From contig NOWV01000071.1 of the NCBI GenBank assembly GCA_003344405.1, positions 62,001-126,000 of the forward strand: DNA of 64,000 bases. Direction: 5' to 3'. Positions 13,509 through 26,200 of the stretch are shown here, piece by piece. The notes beneath the pieces are model-generated. The model was not told the DNA's origin. It worked only from the letters and a program-made list of their open reading frames with translations, and did not search any database. Origin of the DNA: Trichoplax sp. H2 (Eukaryota > Placozoa > Uniplacotomia > Trichoplacea). Numbering within the stretch: position 1 is the first letter of the stretch; each line of letters begins with the position of its first letter. The position numbers and the translations under genes were made by a program.

Positions 13509-13900
13509 ATTGATACTAGAGTAGTATTTGAACGAACGCTACTTCAAATCATTATTATCCGAGCTCGGAAATGCATTCATGATTGGTCCTTGTTTATGCT
13601 AAATTGATTTGATCTGATCTTCTACAGTATGTCGAAGGTGTAAAATCAAATTATTGTACCGTACATTCCACATTTTGTTATACCTTATTACTCTGGCTAC
13701 AAAAATGAATACTTTTAGTATTCGCAAGGATTAATGAATGACTTTTCCATTTATAAGGCAATTCGTAAAATGCAAACCTCCGCAATTTTATTGCTTGTCT
13801 ACTCTTCGTAGTTTGAAATCAAAAATAGAGAGGCCTATCAATAATTTTGCCTTTCTACTTTGACCACCTCTTGTTGATGGACATTGTCCCAGTTTCACTC
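13509..13900. other. Intergenic, no gene seen
   Basis: No coding or RNA feature recognised between the THAP relic and the TACTGTA-rich zone. Confidence 0.45.
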
Positions 13901-14185
13901 ACTCTTACAGTACTATATACTGTACTATACTGTAGTGTATCACCGTCAAGAGGAAAGAGATTGTCATACCAAGGACTGTCTTGGATCATTTCGATGGCCA
14001 TATAGTGTATCGTTTCAGAGATACGGTACAATTGAAATGACCAGCCAAATTGTCGGTGCTGTATTTCTAGTATGGTGAAGGACGGTTTGGTGTTCTCTGT
14101 CTATCTGTACTTCCGGTACAGTACAGTGTACAGTACACGAAAGTACAGTATACTATACTGTAGACTGTGAGCGTGACTGTACTGT
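13901..14185. repeat. Cluster of TACTGTA/TACAGTA words
   Basis: The short word TACTGTA and its reverse complement TACAGTA, often joined as TACAGTAC or TACTGTAC, recur densely at about 13,905-13,935 and 14,110-14,185. The words are nearly self-complementary, so the DNA can form several short hairpins. Further clusters lie near 14,460, 14,575, 29,245-29,315 and 56,510-56,765. Function unknown. Confidence 0.7.
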
Positions 14186-14568
14186 AAGTTGAATGAGCAG
14201 CCATTGGACTGGATTATGATATGCCATGATCGTCCATTTTCTCTTTCATTTCTAGTCTAAGCTACATCAGTCATGACTAGCAGAGATTTTGACATGGATG
14301 ATAGGTGCAACAAACATAGTTCGTTTACAACCGCTAATGAACATTTCTGCGTCAAGTTGAGCAGCGATATTTGTCCATTTTTCTCATGGATTTGGAGCCT
14401 GCATGAGTATTGATACAAACATAAAATCCCATTAAAGCCTTCGATGTCATACTTTTGCATACAGTACAGTTCGAGGCTTTTTCAACTCCATACAACATAA
14501 CTATACTATCAAATCCCAGTTGAGCCTGCGATATCATACTCTGTATAGAGGATTTTTCAAATACGACA

Positions 14569-15015
14569 CTACTGTACAGTACTGTTAAAATCGTAAGCTA
14601 GTGCCATTGAATCTCCGATGTTATACCGAGCATGGAGACTTTTGCAACGATCACTGGAAATCAGATGGTAGTGCAGTCTTAGTCTAAAATGCAATGGAGT
14701 TTCCCATGTCATACTGTGCATGGAGACTTTTGCAACTACTGTTTCAACATGCAACACTATGGTTGAAATCGTAAGCTAAAATCCATTTGAGTCTCCCATG
14801 TCATACTGTGCATGGAGACTTTTGCAACTACTGTTTCAACATGCAACACTATGGTTGAAATCGTAAGCTAAAATCCATTTGAGTCTCCCATGTCATACTG
14901 TGCATGGAGACTTTTGCAACTACTGTTTCAACATGCAACACTATGGTTGAAATCGTAAGCTAAAATCCATTTGAGTCTCCCATGTCATACTGTGCAATGT
15001 GCATGGAGACTTTTT
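14569..15015. repeat. 92-bp tandem repeat array
   Basis: The block GGTTGAAATCGTAAGC recurs at 14,761, 14,853 and 14,945, an exact 92-base period. Units contain a CATGTCATACTGTGCATGG core. The central units are nearly identical; copies to the left (about 14,380-14,760) are progressively diverged, as in an array being homogenised at one end. ORFs on either strand here are by-products of the repeat. Confidence 0.9.
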
Positions 15016-15061
15016 CAACTCCATCTTGTAGAGTGTGTGTTGTAGAAGCCTTTGAAAAATT

Positions 15062-15517
15062 GGAGAGGGTCTGTAGTACACCCAGTAGAAATGCAAAGCT
15101 GGTACAGTCGTCGACACACAATGAACTCTAGGCAGTAGACTACCGCAAACGGGCATGTTTCAGTCCTACCCTTATCGTTGAAAGTTTGCAACATCCCATG
15201 ACCATTTCTGCTTCAAGCTGACCAGCAAAATGGCTTTACTCTATTTCATGAGCCATCATTAGACGGATACCCTAACATTAAAAATGGGAGAGGGTCTGTA
15301 GTACACCCAGTAGAAGACGACCGTTGAAATGCAAAGCTGGTACAGTCGTCGACACACAATAAACTCTAGGCAGTAGACTACCGCAAACGGGCATGTTTCA
15401 GTCCTACCCCTATCGTTGAAAGTTTGCAACATCCCATGACCATTTCTGCTTCAAGCTGACCAGCAAAATGGCTTTACTTTATTTCATGAGGCATCTTTAG
15501 ACGGATACCCTAGCATT
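15062..15517. repeat. 225-bp tandem duplication
   Basis: Copy 1 is 15,062-15,286 and copy 2 is 15,287 to about 15,517. They are nearly identical except for a 12-base insertion in copy 2 and a few substitutions. It lies just upstream of the NFRKB homologue. Confidence 0.85.
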
Positions 15518-15846
15518 GGAGGGATTTTGGGCCTTGATTGTGTTGAAACAACCGTTCTTACTGCCTCCTCTACCATAGCCTACGCCTAGCAGCCATGTTT
15601 GCGTTATACTCCGCCGTGTCCATCAGCAAGACTACGCGCTCGCAGTACCACCGCGCGCCGACACGCTTTGACTGGAAGAGAGAGAGAAAAGACAACTGGC
15701 ATGACAATGAGACACCAGCGCCAACACAATGTGGCAAGACTACGGCGATACTCGTCCACTATACGGCAAGCTAAGGCATGCTAGTGAACTAGCCCAATCC
15801 ACCATCTTGTCGTTGAAATTGCTGTAGTCATGTCGGATGATTAGCC
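15518..15846 (+). promoter_or_regulatory. Probable NFRKB promoter/5'UTR region, CpG-richer patch
   Basis: This segment lies directly upstream of the NFRKB start. At about 15,600-15,665 it has many CG dinucleotides in an otherwise AT-rich window (for example CCACCGCGCGCCGACACG). A local CpG-rich patch at the 5' end of a housekeeping gene suggests a promoter; that is inference. The short ORF over it shows no family resemblance. Confidence 0.4.
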
Positions 15847-18800
15847 ATGGAGATTTGTGCCATTAACGGTGAAGAAATTGAACTGCCGACGGTGTTGATT
15901 GAAAATGTAATGGATAAGTATTGAGCTAATGCTGATCACTTGTAGTAGTGGAGTTTGGTCTGCAGCAGCAGAGTCAATCAAGTAGTATTGTCTGTAGGAA
16001 AAATGGCTTACAGGTATAGTAATTATGTCGAATATTTGGTGGAGGACAACGATGATAGGACGACTGGAGGTCAGCGATGAAGACGACGTCGAGTAGGAAG
16101 GAGGAGGAGGGCAAGAAAGACTAGTTTAGTCATTGGAAGAGCAGTCTTGGACTGGTACAGAAGGGATTGAGGAGGTCAATTCATTTTCTTCACTCAATCA
16201 TGTCAACATCAGCTCGATCGATCGTCATGGAGAGAACTGAAATGGTTTGGACTAACTACAAACTAGCGTTGAGGACAAAAAGTTGTTTCTAGACAGTATT
16301 TAGCGTAGAAGACAAAAAATGATGGCTATATGGTCGTTAGCGTCAAAGACTAAACGCTACTTCTACACAGGTTTCAATCAGAAAGAGAGATTGGACGATC
16401 GTGCTTGCAATGACAAATTCGAACTTAAATGAGTGGAGATGGGTCATCTTTTCCAAGTCTGACTAATCTCTTGCTGTAGATCATTACGATCCGTGTCAAC
16501 TGAAATGGCTTGTACTAACTAATGACTAGTGTAGAGGACAAAAACTTGTTTCTATACAGTAGTTAGCGTACAGGACAAAACGTTGCTTCTAGACAGTATT
16601 CAATGAGAAAGAGAGACTCAACGATCGTCGTTGCAATGACAAATTTCAACTTGAATGAGTGGAGAAGGGTAATCTTTTCCAAGTCGGACTAATCTCTTGC
16701 TTTTGATCCTTAGGAAAATGTTTTCAAAGAAGTTCTCAATTTTACCACTTGGCAAAATGTCTTAACGCAGCAAGAGAAACAGGATATGATGGTAAGTGGC
16801 AAGAATAAACGTTAACATGACTTGTTGCAATAACATTGATTTCTACTCCTTCCAATGACTTGATAGCAACTTTTACCTACTGCGAAGGAAGAGGACGAAG
16901 ATCGTGAAGGCATAGTCAAGTAAATTCATCAGTCAATCGCTTCATTCTACGTGAGTCATACTACTGTATTCCTAAATAGAGTCCAATCGATTTTCATTTA
17001 GATCGTTACTTCAAGGAGAAAACTTTAAATTTGGCAATCCCGTACAAGAGTTCCAACATAAATTACGTGGTAAGATAGCTATTGACATGCAATCATCGTC
17101 AATCACTGAATTAAAGTGATTCGGACGAATACAACCTGATTTCATTCAATTCAAGAATAACATTTATTGCTCGTACTTGCCTAGCTGGCTATTATGCCCC
17201 CGAAGTACGAAAATATCATGTAATGTGCCAAAACGTAAAGAAAAAGGAGTTTGAGGTGAGAAAGAGAGTCAGCAAGAGTCCTGGTCGTACCACTTCTTTA
17301 AAAGCTGTCATATAATCAATCTGGTTGCTTGAAGCATTGCTCTGCAATGCAAGATCACATTTAGCGAAAGTAACATAGCCCATCACCTACTGTATTCATC
17401 AACACTTGGTCTGCAGTTTTATCGAGTAGTCAACCAACCAAAAGAATCGAGAATGTTGTACAGTTTTGATAATCACTAAAGTAGCTCATGATATAGGAAT
17501 GGAAATAACGAAAATTATACCCATTGTCACAGATGCGTTATCCTACTATTCTACAACGACTTACACCATTATAGTTCTAGTTTTACTTATTGCAAATAGT
17601 CCACGGTACCGTATGTAGATTGGAATGCCGTCATGGTCAAGATTCATTTTCCGAGTACCTTAAATACTTTGCATTGTCACCCTGACTGCCAAGACAAATT
17701 TTCTACCTTTTCCTCTACATCCGGAACCTAATTCATTCCATTTTATTCTTGATAGGAATATTTACGTAAATATTATAAAACGCTTCTGATCGATGCTTTA
17801 AAATCACGTCAAGTAAGTGATATAAACTTGTACAAGTGGATTGCCTGTATAAAGTTACTACATGGTATACTTTTGTCTACTACTGTACAAATTTGAATTG
17901 CGTTCACGACTACGTAAGTGTAGCATTCTTACATGCTTACAGTATCTAATCATGGCTTATTCTTTAACGTACAGCATCTTGTTCAACATGTGCGAAACTC
18001 AGCACCGGATGAACCTCTTAAAAAAAGGTATAAAACGATCATGAATATCTCCTGTGCATTTCTGATCAAAAATGGATGCGTGTGTAATTTGGACTAGCAC
18101 GTAGTAACAAGCGTACGGCACTAAAATTGATATACTTTCTCAACTCCATATAACCATTGCACCCTTTATTGTAGGCGAAAGCAAAATCATATTGATAAAG
18201 TAATCTGTTCTAATCGCCTTAGTGCGACCGTAGAGAAAAGATATAAAAGGTTTGTCTATTTTCATTTTTGGTCTATGAACCGATATCTCGAGCATATACA
18301 AGTATTACATTGCAACACGTTACTATTTCGAGCAATGATTACAATATCCATTATCTAAGGCTTCTAATTGAAACGAATTAATCTCTTCTCTAGTATCCTA
18401 AGTGATTGCTTTAAAGAATGTAACGTAAGTTCCCTATTAAATCAAATATATATTTAGCTCATTCTTTGTTGGGCTTACTTCAACGCCCTCCTGAATGTAT
18501 CCAAATTTAGTCTTTGTAACCGAGAACCCAATTTCTTTCACTTTAGTTGAACGAAAGTGAATTTGATGATGACGATGTTACGCAAAATACAATCGGTACG
18601 GTACTTCAGTAATTATGGACGATACAGAGTTGTCAGGGATAGATCTCAATTTAATCTTTGGTCTCGTTATGTAGATGGTAATAATGAAAATAAAAATAAC
18701 AATCTCACAAATGGCAATGACCACATGGCACATGAACTCGATGCAACGTACAATCGTATGTTATACAAGCAAAAACGAAGAAATCGTCAAGAACCTGTAA

Positions 18801-21800
18801 GAAACTTGATTATCTTGTAAACTAGGATATTAACCAATAAATTGCGGCATGTTATCATTGACCCTTTACAGTATTTTAATTGGAACTAATCTTGTAATAT
18901 CCAGGATAGGAGAAAGCCTACATCTTCAATAGCGGAAATATTTATGAGAACTTATCCGAGTTATAAAATTTACGAAATTAACGGTACTGATTACAACATT
19001 CATACTTATTGTCGGTAAAATGCAGTAATCGCTAAGATGATGGGCATAATCGACTTTGAATCCAATGGTGATCTAGGTATCCTACCGGTGAAAGAAAAAG
19101 TTATCAGAAAAAGGAAAAGCAAAAACTCATCGCTACATTCGAAGTAATTAATCATGCATTTCTAGTCATTGATCGAAACTATCAAAGTCGTAATCCTATT
19201 TCAATTTACAGTGGCGAAGTCCAAGTTCCTAAAACTTGTTCAAACTATTTTGGCCTTATACGAAATATATTCAAAGGTCTTCCAGAAAGAAGAGGTTCCA
19301 CTAAAACGGTAAAACATGAACTATTTTGCGGATATTTATCTAATTGCTGACAAATTTGGAGATTAACTGAATTTCGTGCTTTAATTGATCGTAAACTGAT
19401 CTATGTCATAGATTGAAGAACGGATTGTTGCTTGGCAGGTACGACAATATTACATTTTTGAAATTATAGGCTTTACGTAACTCTAGCGCAAAGTTGTAAT
19501 GTGCTGTTCCCTTCATCAATTTTAACAATTTTAATAACTCAATCTCACTGTTTCATCTGTTTCATCTCAGAAATCTGGTAAACGAATGGACGACAATGCT
19601 GACTGGGTAACTCAAGTGGATGATTGGTCGGAATTAGTTACTTCAGGTTTACGTTACCTGTCTGCCGATGCTGGATGTAAGCGACAGAAATAGTTCCATA
19701 AATATATTGCGATTGTAATCATTGTGTCATATTAAATACCTTAATGTAAGCTAACAACATTTTTAATTGAAGGACAGTATAGTCGATAAATTGCATTATA
19801 ATTATCTACGCGACATGCCAATTCACTGTTGACGTTTAGTTGAGGCACATTGAAATGTGTTTCGTGCTAGTTATTTTGCTGCATACTTGATAAATTGCGG
19901 ATAAGGCCCAAATTCATGTTCACGTGAAATACAGTATAAAGGTACTGTAATGGTTGAAGTATCATCGAGAGTTACCATACCATATAATACTTGGCATTGA
20001 CATAATATAATATGGTAATAGTTGGTATTACGCATATGGTATCGTGACAAATATCGATCTTATGCAGTGATGATACTGTAGGAAAAGATATCGTAATCTA
20101 GTGTTAGTAACCCAGTACAGTAGCTTATAAATGCTACTTTATTTTAGACCAGAGGGATCGCTTATAATTCACTAGTATCGATAATCAAATACAAAAATTT
20201 AATATTCTACTTGCTCTAATATTAATTATCTTACTTTTTTATATCAAGTCAAACATTCCTTGATTAACAGCTTAAATTGTGAAATTTTTTTTATTTGTAA
20301 TAGCTGTTTCGTCAGTCGCTCCAATACCTGGCTTTGTACCATATGTGGATTTTCGAGAAAGAATGCAACAATGGAAATGGACAGGTCAAGATTGATGATA
20401 TTAAAGACATTTTATTCATGTTCTGATATATGTGCTCATAACATACAGGCTCCAAACGAGATTCTGATGAAATATTAGAGCCTTTCTGTCAGCACTGGTT
20501 CGATACTCGAGACGACGAAATGGTATTACTGCTACTCAATTACAGTATTAATTTATTTATTTATTTGAAAGTAACCCCTTTCTTGGAAATACCGTATGAT
20601 TGTTTTATTTTTTTGACGGAAGTACTAATTCATTGCAAATAATCATTTAGGAAACTGTTAATCCTCTTGCTAATCTTCCGTTACCCGGGAGGTGAGTTGC
20701 TTTGATGATGGTATATTAAACTGTATAATCATAACTAAATTACAATTTTATGTATCATTTTAGTCAAACAGAATATATTGTTAAACCAAGTTCAGATATT
20801 GATAAAGAAGCTTTTAGAAATCAGGTATTTATTAGCACTGCCGTTTACCACTGGCTACATGACCCTTGTGTATCTATTGATAAGTTCTTTCGTTGCCTAT
20901 TTTTAAAAATTTAGGAGCAAGTTCGATATTCAAATCCTCACCGAGCATTTACCTATCGTATGCATGACTATGATTCCGTTGTTGGACCAGTGAAGGTTAG
21001 AAATTTTCTACTTATAAAGCAACAATAGTCGCATTTGGTATTTCTATGTCGATCATCTTAAACAACCTTGGGGCATTAATGTATTACGGCAATCAATTTT
21101 ACAGGGTATTTATGAAAAACAGATCTCAGCGTCTAGTAAAGCTAGAGAACATGCTCTCTTAAAACAGGATCGTCCACCGTTTGTTACCATACTGACTATA
21201 GGTTTGCTATATGCTTGTAAGGCTGTCACGGTTAACTAAATAGCGGTTCTATTTCTTTCTTGGATGTATAAAATGACTCCAATTTTACGCTTTAACAGCC
21301 CGTGATGCCGCAGCACGCTTGCCGAATGGAGAAGGAACCAGAGCTGATGTTAGTTGTTCATCGTGCATTGCTTAATTGTAAATAGAATAAACAAAACTAT
21401 TCGTCTGGAACTTTATTTTTGCTTGCAGATTTGCGAGTTGCTAAAAGATTCTCAGTACCTTGTGGAATGCTCTGATAGCCAGGTTTCTTGCTACTAATAG
21501 ATTGTCTATTAAGCTATATTTGATAATAAAATTATAAATGCTTACATAATAGATATATTACCAGAAATGCTTAGTATTTCTATATTAAAACGTAGATAAA
21601 TTCCGTGGTTAGTGGTGCTTTGGATCGATTGCATTATGAGAAAGATCCATGTGTAAAATATGACAGTAGCAGAAAACTTTGGGTATATCTTCATAGAAAT
21701 CGAACTGAAGAAGAGTTTGGTTTGTATATTAACGGAGTTACATCGAGTTCTAGCTTTATGTCCTTTATCTCCTTTTATTTAATTAATAATTAAAGATATT

Positions 21801-22469
21801 TTAGTAACGAGCCAATTTTCATCAAATGCTCTCCAGAACGTATTCACAACACGCAGGCTGCAGCCTATCAAGCCAAAAAGGGAGTTACCAAATCCAAGGC
21901 ACCAAAATTGCAGGTACTTTCGTGTCGTCATTACACATTTGACGGATTAACTTAATCTTAATAATCGCTGAGACTAAGAAAGCTGTTATTTCAAATCATG
22001 AAGTATAAATGCTCTTTTTGCACTACAGAAATCGACTGCGGATAAAAGCTTTTCCCTTCAGCCAAGAAATGAATTTACAGATGTGGACAACGTCAGTAAG
22101 GATGAAAATGCTTCTGATGCATCCAGCGATGAAAAGCTTTATGCTTCACCCATAAGTTCTCAGAAGAGTAGATCCATTGATGATCAACTCTCAGAAGATT
22201 TGGTAGTAAAATCTACTGCTAGCAGTGCGGGCACAAAAACTAAATTGATAATAAGTAACACTAAAACCTCAGAATCCTCTGTAAAATCGGAATTTCCAAG
22301 CGAGCAGAATTCTAGTCCATATGAAAATCATGACGAAACTGACCTACTGCCCGATGGATCGATTAGTTCTAAAGTATCAGAAAATGATAGCGATAGTTTA
22401 TCAGATGCTGAAGATTATCTTGATGGAAGTGACGACGTTATGATGAGTCTCGATGATGAACAATTCTGA
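15847..22469 (+). CDS. NFRKB: NFRKB homologue (INO80 complex subunit G)
   Basis: NFRKB is a nuclear subunit of the INO80 chromatin remodeller, whose DEUBAD domain binds and inhibits the deubiquitinase UCH37. Supported exons: 15847-15906, 16714-16791, 16867-16919, 17002-17069, 17185-17255, 17756-17812, 17975-18027, 18175-18249, 18394-18424, 18547-18595, an uncertain group about 18,608-19,140, 19212-19308, 19412-19438, 19571-19676, 20316-20384, 20449-20522, 20651-20691, 20764-20824, 20915-20995, 21105-21201, 21299-21348, 21429-21482, 21596-21719, 21837-21913, 22029-22469. DEUBAD pieces: EVLNFTTWQNVL, GENFKFGNPV, YYAPEVRKYH. The winged-helix region is near-identical to animal NFRKB (VVSGALDRLHYEKDPCVKYD, ARDAAARLPNGEGTRA). 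The last exon is Ser/Asp-rich and low complexity. The protein ends far short of the long C-terminal tail of vertebrate NFRKB. Intron 1 holds a duplication. Confidence 0.92.
16235..16709. repeat. Direct repeat inside NFRKB intron 1
   Basis: Two diverged copies, 16,235 to about 16,482 and 16,498 to about 16,709, share blocks such as AACTGAAATGG, CAATGACAAATT and CTAATCTCTTGC. Copy 2 ends at the acceptor of exon 2, so the duplication built much of the intron. Confidence 0.75.
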
Positions 22470-23213
22470 ATTTTTTGTTTTAGTATCAATGATTATTTCT
22501 CGAATTTACTGTACATGTTATTCCATGCTATTTCGCACCTTAATTTACTATATGAAATGCAGAGTCTAATAGTTTAGCACTGTTTTATAATGATGCCTAG
22601 AAAATGTACAGCTAATTCAATCGGGGAAGAAAAGAGGTCAGCCGCAATGGAAAAGAAGGCTGCTAAATACAAAATTATATGTGCTGCTTTAAACTGTAAT
22701 TACAGCTGTAAAAATGTAACTATGATTTGACCAAATAATCACCTCTGTTTCAAAAATAAAACTATTCATAAATTATCTTCGAATCTTACTATTTTATTCT
22801 TTTCTGATTAGTTGCAACTTTCAGATCCGAAAAGTTGCAACGTATAATAATCACGAAATCAATATGATACCATTAAAATGCGTTCTCGACTGACAATGGT
22901 CGGCAGATTACAGCAATAAGTTAGAGCTGGTGTAGGTAACAGACCGGTCAAATTTTACGCACCCAAAGATATTTTCATATATTGGTCGCATTAAATATTT
23001 CTTATTGAATAGCATATATGTTATGATGATTGCAACACTGAAAGGCTGAAACATACTAACAGTGAAGAAAAAGGAGGGAATCCCTACATCAGCTGCTGAG
23101 TACTCATACCAATATTGTATTATGGCTATGGTGACCTTTTTGGATCACTACAACACAATACTACAACAGAATTAACATTTAAGATTATGCCGTAATATCG
23201 ATATTTGATTGTT
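22470..23213. other. Convergent intergenic region between NFRKB and SRPRA
   Basis: This is 3' flank for both genes. A candidate AATAAA polyadenylation signal for NFRKB lies at 22,755-22,760. An 11-bp stem (22,811-22,821 with 22,831-22,841, GTTGCAACTTT and its complement) with a 9-nt loop follows. No gene seen. Confidence 0.5.
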
Positions 23214-26200
23214 TTAACCCTTTAGTAAGGAATTGACAACAATTTGCACATTCAATCGCTTTAAATCTGCGTATGTTTGACCAGTTCCAACGAATACTAT
23301 TGGTTGACCAGCTGTATAGGTCATTGATATCGCGGCACCAACCTGACAAAAAATAGAAAAATTAAATGCCTTCAGTATTAAGCCGATTTTGGGCAATTAC
23401 AAGTTCATACTTTTCACTATAACAGTAAGCAAAGCTTTATTTATTTATATCTATACCCAGAACCGCATATCTAAAATCATTCTGAAATTTCATACATAAT
23501 CTAAAGTAAAAATCAGCAAAGATATACCTTGTCATCAATAGTATCGAATTTAGTCAATAAAATGCCATCGATAAGCCGCGGATTATCACTTTTCGAAAAA
23601 TCCATCATAGCATGATTGAATTTCTTCAATTGATCTACTGCTTCATTGCCAACCAGTGCTTCACCAACAAAAAGTACCAAATCTGGTTCATTGATATGAA
23701 CCAACTAAAAAAGAAAAAATGTTGAGTTTACTTATACGCCTATATCACTATAGAAACAAAGTTTTTTAAGGCATTTGAAGGACTGAACGGCAACTAGTTA
23801 AAATTCATGAGTTATAGGCGTTTGGTTAATTGTAGTATAGCATAAACAGTCCATCTACTAATCACAAAGAAAATTGTAGTCTAATCGTTAATCTAAAGAA
23901 TCGCTATTATTGCCATATGCCAATACCTTTGCTAAAGATCTCATCAAGGGCTCATTGTCTTGCATTCGGCCAGCAGTATCAATTAGTACCACGTCAATTA
24001 TTCGATCTTGAGCTAGAAATATAAATCATAGGCATTCGGACACATCTATTGTAAGTATCGATTCATATATCGTACAGTATTATATGCAAGTAGATATAAA
24101 GTTATTTAATAAAGTCTAAAATCATAGCTTTATTTTAATCCCATACCGAAGTTGATAGCATCCATCGCTATTCCAGCTGCATCTTTGCCGTATCCTTTTT
24201 CAAAGAGAATTACGGAAGGTTCTTCATCACCTTCAGCCGGATGCAATGCATTCAAATGGCGAACATGAGTTCGCAATTGCTCCACAGCGCCAGCACGAAA
24301 GGTATCACATGCAGCAATTAAGACACGATAACCGTTTTCCATGAGCCAAAAGCAAATCTACAATATTTTCGAATAAACACTAATTAAAAACTGTCCAGTG
24401 ATATATGTGAATAGATAAAAATCACAAAGTAATGAGTATCGAAATACTTTAGCAAGATTTGTGGATTTTCCAACTCCGTTCACACCGCAAAATGTAATCG
24501 AATATGGCTTTTGCCGACGTTTAGCTTCCATACAGTCACGCAGTATGTCAATTTGACGTCTTGGCGACAACAGCTGAGTTAGGGATTCGGCTAAGGTTTT
24601 CTTCACTTCACTGGTGATTCCTAGACATTTCATTAACTTTAGCTTTAATATCTTGAAATATTGAAATTACATTTACAATGATAATCATGCTGGCATGTAC
24701 TTACCACCGAATGTACCGATAACTTTGCCTTCCAACTTGGTCGAGACGCTACTGCATAATTGGTCAGCGATATCAGCAGCAACATTTTTTGCTATACAAA
24801 TTCCATGGAATATGAGACAAACAGAAGCAAACACGCTCAAATCAGTACATGGCTTACTTAAAAAATTTCTGAATGAGGCACTAGTCAAGTCTAGTCAAAG
24901 TTTACCACTTTACAGTTTGTCATACCTATTAAATGCTCCTTCATTTTCTCTAAGATTGGTACCATCCCCTCTTTCGTAATTATTTTTTGTCCAGTTAGAG
25001 TTTTAAAGAATGACAACAAACCAGTTTGCTGTTTCTTGGGAGCTGGTTGAGAGCTACTGCAGAATACGTAGATATTTATGTACGATTAAACAATATCACT
25101 GCTTCGCAACTGCAGGTATCCAGTATTAATCTTCAATATGTCATTACTACGTATGTATTAGCGTATCTATAGCATACATACGACGTACGCTATTAAATGT
25201 ATGTGTTAAGACTAAATCAGTTGTTCAAGAATTTACTTCGTAGCATTATTGATTTCTTCTTCTTCCTCTGATGATTCCTCTGAAGCTGATTGCTCTTCAA
25301 CTTCTTCAAAAGTTTTTAACTGTCCCTTCATAGTTCCAACGAAACTTTTCTATAATTCGGTTAGTAAAAGTAGCGATCATAGAAATTAAAGGGGCAAATG
25401 AAATGATAATTTCGCTGTAACTTTGAATCATTAAAATATTAAAGATATAGAAAGTCTTACGTTCACTTCGACGTCTTTATTAGCGTTGACGTTATCCCCA
25501 GACGCAGTATTACTGCTATAATCCAGCTCGACTTGATCTCTAGTAGAACCGCCGTTCGACCATACTCTATCGGCCTTCTTATGAGGTTCTTTACTAGCTG
25601 TGCTGGTGGTTGTTTTGGATGGTTTTTGAGATCTACTAAGGAAGGACAAGATCTGAGTTAGATTGACATCATTTACGAACAATTCAAATTTCAATAGCGC
25701 GAAGCTTTAAAGAATGTATAAAATACAGTAATAAGCGCACATCTTTATATTTTACATTTCATTTGAAATATTTTTTACCTCACTCTTCCTTTCGGTCCAG
25801 TTCGAGGTTTCCCACTAGCCCTTGGACTAACATTTCTTGCAACTTGCAGAATAGTAGGCGAAGCGGATTCTGCTACTACCCCGTTACTGCCACTGCTACT
25901 ATTGTTAGCTAGTAAATTGTAATAATGATATTATAGGCAAATATCAGCTAAAGCATAATCGCTGCTGAAACAACGATTAGGAGCAAAGGTGATCGTATCT
26001 TACATCATCAAACTAGTTAATAATAATTCAACACAATCTGTTAAGCAATTTGAAGTAAGTATTGGCATGACACTAGTGTAACAACGAAGCAGTCACTGAT
26101 ATCATAAATCATTATATTACGTTCTTCGTAGTCTATTTGTACCAAAGGTTTTTTACTAGATGCTATTTAGGTATTTACATTGCAATCTAATATATACTGA

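Noticed and set aside
14569-15015. 92-bp repeats considered as a CRISPR array
   Set aside because: Units are contiguous with no unique spacers, and the genome is animal.
14257-15156. Several minus-strand ORFs
   Set aside because: They lie in the 92-bp and 225-bp repeats and repeat the same peptide, so they are repeat by-products.
15599-15784. Arg-rich 61-aa ORF upstream of NFRKB
   Set aside because: Its composition follows from the CpG-rich DNA; no homology recognised and it sits in the probable promoter.
18557-18820. 87-aa Asn-rich ORF within NFRKB
   Set aside because: Its frame differs from the upstream NFRKB exon frame and the match to NFRKB is weak; part may be an exon, but I could not fix its limits.
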